Shown: positions 59,631-64,000 of the stretch, piece after piece
Numbering within the stretch: the stretch's first letter is position 1
How the letters are laid out: every line of letters begins with the position of its first letter
Source of the DNA: Halichondria panicea
Lineage: Eukaryota > Porifera > Demospongiae > Suberitida > Halichondriidae
NCBI RefSeq assembly: GCF_963675165.1
Contig: NC_087377.1
Span: 13,388,198-13,452,197 of the forward strand
Length of the DNA stretch: 64,000 bases
Direction: 5' to 3'
Made by a program: the position numbers and the translations under genes
Notes under the pieces: generated by a model
What the model was told of the DNA's origin: nothing
What the model saw: the letters and a program-made list of their open reading frames with translations, nothing else
Database searches by the model: none

Positions 59631-60990
59631 ATTCGATGACGATTTGTTTGAAGAGTCAAAACGGAATAAACCCTACTTGAGCCGGAGTCAGAAGAGAACA
59701 AAGAGGATAGAACATGGCCTAGTGCGTGCTCAAGATCCCCCACTAAACAAAAGTGAGGTACGTGGTATTGTGGACAGTAAAGAACTACGCAAGTTACAGC
59801 AAACTGACGACACTCTGAAGCATGTACGAGCTGAAGCCGCAGGAATGACTGAGCCAAGTAATACTGGGTTCTTTGAACGAGATGGATTGATTTATAGACG
59901 ATGGGTGCCAGCTAAGCGAGAGGCCGAGGAGTATCGAGATCAGTTGGTGTTGCCAAATGACTATCGTCATAATGTTTTACATATTGCCACACTAGTGGAC
60001 ACCTTGGAAAGAAGAAAACGGCCAGGAGAGTTATGGACAGGTTCTATTGGCCAACTTTGTTTGGTGACGTTAAAGACTATTGCCGTAGCTGTGAGCAGTG
60101 CCAGAAGTGTACCCTGAGGCGAGGTGCCAGAGCCTCATTAGTGCCACTCCCCTGTAATCTCCACCCCGTTTAAACGAATTGCCATGGACATCATTGGCCC
60201 ACTGCCAAGGAGCCGCTCAGGAAACCGGTACGTCCTTGGGATAATTATGTGATTATGGAACTAGATACCCAGAAACGATCCCAATGAAATCGATCGATGC
60301 GGAGCACGTGGCTGAGGAGCTAGTGAAGGTCTGTGCACGGGTAGGCCTCCCGAAAGAGATCCTCACAGATGTTGGCCGAACTCTACCGCCTGCTTGGAGT
60401 AAAAGCGATACGAACTAGCCCTTATCACCCCCAAACAGACGGGTTAGTCGAACGATTTAATCAGACACTGAAAGAGATGCTCAGAAAATCAGCAGCAGAG
60501 GATGGTAAGGATTGGGACAAGCTAATCCCATATGTTTTGTTTGCATACAGAGAAGTCCCACAAGAAAGTACAGGATACTCCCCATTTGAGCTGCTCTATG
60601 GCCGTGATGTTAGAGGACCACTGGATGTATTGAAGGAGGAATGGGGTTTGAACACAAAGGCTGATGAAAGTATTGCCGCCCATGTTCTGCTAATGCGAGA
60701 AAGAATGGAGAAGATGACTGACTTAGTGGAAAAGAACCTTCAGGCTGCACAAGTCTCAGAAGCGTTACTATGATCGAGGCACCAGAGAGAACATTTTAAA
60801 GCCTGGAGAACAGGTCCTCGTGCTACTTCCGACCACAAGCTCAAAATTGACTGTGAGATGGCAGGGTCCCTACGAGATTCTACGATCGATAGGCAAAGTG
60901 AACTATTTGGTAAACCTACACGATCGGCATAAAAGCAAACGAGTATTCCACGTGAATATGCTTCGAGAATGGCATGCACCGACAAGCACT
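59605..60990 (+). pseudogene. Integrase remnant (H2C2 zinc region, DDE core, GPY-type end)
   Basis: The zinc region is split by a frameshift (NDYRHNVLHIA, then CRSCEQCQKC). The core shows MDIIGPLPRS, a stop, DYGTRYPETIP, GLPKEILTD and GLVERFNQTLKEMLRKS, consistent with the three acidic catalytic positions. A few codons are missing just after LTD. The GPY-type module WQGPYEILRSIG..VFHVNMLREW closes the domain near 60975. It lies directly upstream of the RT linker, not at the 3' end of pol. Confidence 0.82.
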
Positions 60991-60999
60991 AACTACTTT

Positions 61000-62046
61000 A
61001 TTGAAGAGGCGACCGATGACACTGACCTTGAAGACGTAATGCCGTCCTGGAGAGACAAGGAAGGCGGTCAGATTAAGTTTGGCGAAGAGTTAAGTTCAGA
61101 ACAAAAAGAAAAGTTGAAAGAAGTTCTTGACACCTACACAGATGTGTTAACGGCCACTCCTGGATGTACCAATCTGGCGTCGCACACTATTACAACGGGA
61201 GATGCTAGGCCCTACGACTACCACCCTATCGACTACCGCAGGCTTATCGAGCAGCCGTAAAACAAGAGCTAACAGAGATGCTAGATCATGGAATTATCGA
61301 ACCGTCATCCAGCGACTGGGCATCACCGATAGTTTTGGTTGGAAAGAAAGATGGAACTTTGAGATTATGCGTGGACTATCGAAAGTTGAACAGTGTGTCG
61401 AATATGGATGCATATCCAATGCCTAGAATTGAGGAACTGCTGGATAATCTAGGAGAGGCCAAGTTTATCAGTACCCTGGACTTGTCACGTGGCTATTGGC
61501 AAGTACCTGTGGAACCGGAGGCACAGGCAAAGACAGCGTTTACCACACCCTTTGGTTTGTTTCAGTTTCGGAGGATGCCATTTGGCCTACAAGGTGCTCC
61601 AGCCACGTTCCAGCGGATGGTCGACAAACTCCTGGATGGTCTGCAGCATTGTGCAAATGCTTACTTGGATGACATTGTGATATACAGTGGAACCTGGCAG
61701 GATCATGTCCAACACCTGGCCCTTGTACTGGATCGAATTCGAGCTGCTGGCCTCAGCCCAAAAAAGGCCAATTTGGAACAAATCAGTGTGTATATTTGGG
61801 GTTTGTTGTGGGCAATGGAACAGTGCAACCTGAACATCCGAAGATAGATGCAATTGAAAACTTTGAAAAGCCGAAAACGAAGAAGGCTGTACGCACATTC
61901 CTCGGAATGACGGGATATTATCGTAAATTTATTCCTGATTATTCTATGGTCGCTTGTTCCCTTACAGATTTAACACGAGGAAAAGCTCCCTCTCAGGTGA
62001 AATGGACCGCAGACTGTGAAACAGCATTTCAACACCTTAAAAAAGT
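61000..62046 (+). pseudogene. Gypsy reverse transcriptase (nearly intact) and RNase H connection
   Basis: 61000-61260 is the linker (SSEQKEKLKEVLDTYTDV). After a frameshift, 61278-61800 is a well kept RT: WASPIVLVGKKDG, LRLCVDYRKLN, STLDLSRGYWQVP, FGLQGAPATFQRM and the catalytic YLDD at 61662-61673. A further shift leads to FVVGNG...VRTFLGMTGYYRKFIPDYS (61798-61960) and WTADCETAFQHLKK. RNase H proper is missing because the element ends here. Confidence 0.88.
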
Positions 62047-62054
62047 ATGTCCTT

Positions 62055-62515
62055 GTCTCACTGGGTTCACAGGTCACCTACCACTGTGACGAGGGACTGT
62101 TCTTCCCTGATGTAAGGACCAGCACATGCACTGATGTGGGGGTAGGGGATAGTGGGTGGAGAATCTTGAGAGCTTGGGTGTGCAGGGAGAGGCCAGGTGA
62201 ATGTATATTATAGCTGTGTTGAGTCAGTGCATTTTGCAAATGTATAATTATGCATTAATTTATGAAGTACACCTTTTGACAGCATACACAATTACCGTCG
62301 CATGGATTATCAATTATGTTTGAGTGCAAACATGAATCACTGCTTTGACTGTCAATAATAGTCAACTTTCTGCTCTCTTCTTGCTGAGCACTGCAATGAT
62401 TGAACGAGACAGTGTTAGAGGGAACAGTGCTGACTTACCAATGTGACAATGGACTCTCACTGACTGGACCCAACACCATCACTTGCACTAATGCTGGAGT
62501 CTGGACTTCAAACTG
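62055..62515 (+). pseudogene. Two Sushi (CCP) module fragments of a host gene
   Basis: 62055-62194 encodes LGSQVTYHCDEGLFFPDV...STC...GW...VC, with a donor-like CAG|GTGAATG. 62398-62515 encodes GTVLTYQCDNGLSLTGPNTI followed by TCTNAGVW, then a stop before the last cysteine. The spacing and words match Sushi modules of the receptor at 5370-5831. They are probably part of the same broken gene as the FN3 remnant at 57077-57277. Confidence 0.6.
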
Positions 62516-62516
62516 A

Positions 62517-62595
62517 TTATACACACACCATTGGGTAATGGTGTGTGTATAATTAGTAATAATTAGTAATAATTAGTAATAATTAGTAATAATTC
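62517..62595. repeat. 15-bp stem hairpin and TAATAATTAG microsatellite
   Basis: TATACACACACCATT / AATGGTGTGTGTATA pair perfectly around a four-base loop. They are followed by about four copies of a 10-bp AATTAGTAAT unit. Confidence 0.75.
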
Positions 62596-62639
62596 AATAC
62601 TAGAGGATTAACATCTAATACAACATTGCCCAATCTCAA

Positions 62640-63480
62640 TAAGGCAGTGGGGATTTATGCGTGCACGCTCAACTGTCTCTGCACTAATACAAGTTGTGGA
62701 TGATTGGAGCAAAGCTATTGACAACAAAAGTGAGGTCGCTGTTGTTTTTCTGGACATACGTAAGACATTTGATACAGTACCACATTTACCACTACTTCGT
62801 CTTCTTCAAATAAACAGCTACCTCTTGAAGTGGCTTAAAAGTTACCTATTGAAGAGAGAGCAATTTGTAGTTGTGAATGGGCAAGCGTCTACCACTCTCC
62901 ATAACTATGTCAGGTGTGCCTCAAGGATCAGTCTTAGGCCCATTGCTCTTTATCATGTACATTAATAATGTCTCTGATGTAGTCTCAAGCGACACCCATC
63001 TAAATATGTTTGCAGATGACATGGCTATTTATAGAGTCATTAAATCCATTAAAGACTACGATACACTTCCGGAAGACATAAACAGTGTTGCTGCTTTCAT
63101 GTCTGGCAAACACCTTCATTTCAACGCATCAAAATGTAAAGTGATGTTAATATCAAACAAGAGAAGTAGGTCCATCGAGCCACCCACATTTACAGTCAAT
63201 GGCTTTTCCCTGGAGCGTGTGGAGACGTTCAAGTATCTAGGAATCCAATTTTCATCGGATCTCTCTTGGCATTCCCACACTAAGGCACTTTGTAAACAAT
63301 CGAGAAAACTTGTTGGACTGCTACACAGCAACTCATTCTCCCCCTACTGTTATGCTGAAACTATACAAATCTTTCATTAGACCAAATCTAGAGTATGCTT
63401 CAATTGTTTGGAACCCACACTTGAAATGCATTATCAAGGATATCCAGAAGTTTGCAATAAAGGTTTGAACTATACTCTAT
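62640..63480 (+). pseudogene. Non-LTR retrotransposon reverse transcriptase fragment
   Basis: RT motifs in order: VAVVFLDIRKTFDTV, LLKWLKSYLLKREQFV, a frameshift near 62900, SGVPQGSVLGPLLFIMYIN, catalytic FADD at 63009-63020, LHFNASKCKVMLIS, FKYLGIQFSSDLSW, then (another shift near 63360) LYKSFIRPNLEYASIVWNPH. The pattern fits the Jockey/CR1-type group. The endonuclease is missing, so the copy is 5'-truncated and dead. Confidence 0.85.
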
Positions 63481-64000
63481 CAGCTATTTGGAACTTTTGA
63501 AACAAGCAGCAATCAATTATTGCAGCATGCAGAATAGCTGGAATAATTGATTGCTTCTCCTGGCTGCTCTAAGCCACACCCACTTCGTGAGCCAGCTCTG
63601 ATTCGATTCGCTGGTCAGAAAGGGGGGCACATGCCCCTTGTGCCCTGCACTGGATCCGCCACTAAGCTACACTGAGTCTGACAACTACCATTATAATTAT
63701 GGAGATATTTGCTCAAACCACTTAGACAACAACTCAGTTAGATGCTCCTTCCCTTTATGTGCTCCTGCTTCTAGCGATTTGTAATTATGTGGTTTCGCAC
63801 ATTGTTACTAACCACTGGCTTATCACTGCAAACAGTCACTGAGACCGCTGCACAAGTGGCGCTATAGCTATTTGCTATACAAGAGTCACAAAAAGAGCTG
63901 AAAGCTGCATGCATGTACTTCCAGAAGCAAGCCCTTGTGAACTCTGACCTCATTTCAGATACACACCTTTTCGAATTCATTGAGCGGAAACGCAAAATAC
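63481..64000. other. Intergenic, one hAT-type right end
   Basis: GTGCCCTGCACTGGATCCGCCACT (63637-63662) has the look of a hAT-type right terminus. Its left end was not found, and the minus open frame at 63771-63995 has no recognisable domain. Confidence 0.3.

Larger units (their letters stand above)
57599..62046 (+). mobile_element. Decayed Ty3/gypsy element, Gmr1-like (integrase before reverse transcriptase)
   Basis: Order along the plus strand: LTR, primer-binding site, gag with SCAN-like region and two CCHC knuckles, protease-like region, integrase (H2C2, core, GPY-type module), reverse transcriptase, start of the RT-RNase H connection. Integrase upstream of RT is the Copia-like order known in the Gmr1-like branch of Ty3/gypsy. 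Frameshifts, stops, a nested insertion and loss of the 3' part make it inactive. The sequence changes abruptly to a Sushi-coding remnant near 62046. Confidence 0.85.

Noticed and set aside
1-64000. tRNA, rRNA or bacterial genes
   Set aside because: No tRNA-like A/B box pair with a foldable cloverleaf, no rRNA words and no operon-like gene spacing were seen. This is judged by eye only.

Overview
This 64 kb window looks like nuclear DNA of a basal metazoan, most likely a demosponge. That is inferred, not searched. The reasons are: very AT-rich sequence; intron-rich genes whose introns are often only 50-150 bp with GT..AG ends; cell-surface proteins assembled from Ig-like, FN3 and Sushi modules on phase-1 exons; a Death-domain receptor; secreted or anchored tyrosinases; metazoan Ty3/gypsy and non-LTR elements; and very many short inverted-repeat elements. 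Nothing bacterial is visible: no operons, rRNA, tRNA or CRISPR.

Layout. 0-11 kb: a 14-exon receptor gene on the minus strand (2856-6681: signal, Ig-like, FN3, two Sushi, TM, tyrosine-motif tail, Death domain). It sits head-to-head with a small plus-strand gene (7293-8334) that has only the Ig-like and FN3 parts plus a C-terminal anchor. 11-18.6 kb: a few exons of an unrecognised minus-strand gene, decayed copies of the Death-domain receptor exons, and several inverted-repeat elements, one with a perfect 9-bp target duplication. 20.2-22.5 kb: a second receptor gene on the minus strand (signal, Ig-like ectodomain, three predicted TM helices, tyrosine-rich tail). 24.4-25.0 kb: a broken receptor with FN3-like and TM exons. 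26.3-26.7 kb: an insertion carrying heat-shock elements and a TATA box. 27.0-31.0 kb: hAT-like and foldback elements. 31.7-36.9 kb: a dense tandem-repeat region interrupted by a terminal-inverted-repeat element holding a RecQ-type helicase pseudogene. 39.0-40.8 kb: an intact single-exon tyrosinase. 43.5-52.7 kb: mostly repeats and decayed segmental copies. 53.1-54.9 kb: a second tyrosinase, nearly intact but frameshifted by 4 bp. 57.6-62.0 kb: a decayed Ty3/gypsy element whose integrase lies upstream of its reverse transcriptase (Gmr1-like order), inserted among remnants of an FN3/Sushi gene. 62.6-63.5 kb: a non-LTR reverse transcriptase fragment.

How the genes fit together (inference). The window is a receptor-gene neighbourhood that keeps duplicating. 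Two receptors have intact, phase-consistent models with cytoplasmic YxxV/L motifs; one also has a Death domain. That suggests recognition linked to phosphotyrosine and Death-fold signalling. The small head-to-head gene has a related ectodomain and no signalling tail. At least five decayed copies of the Death-domain exon and a duplicated tyrosinase block show repeated segmental duplication. Exon boundaries are predictions from splice consensus and phase; no transcript was available.
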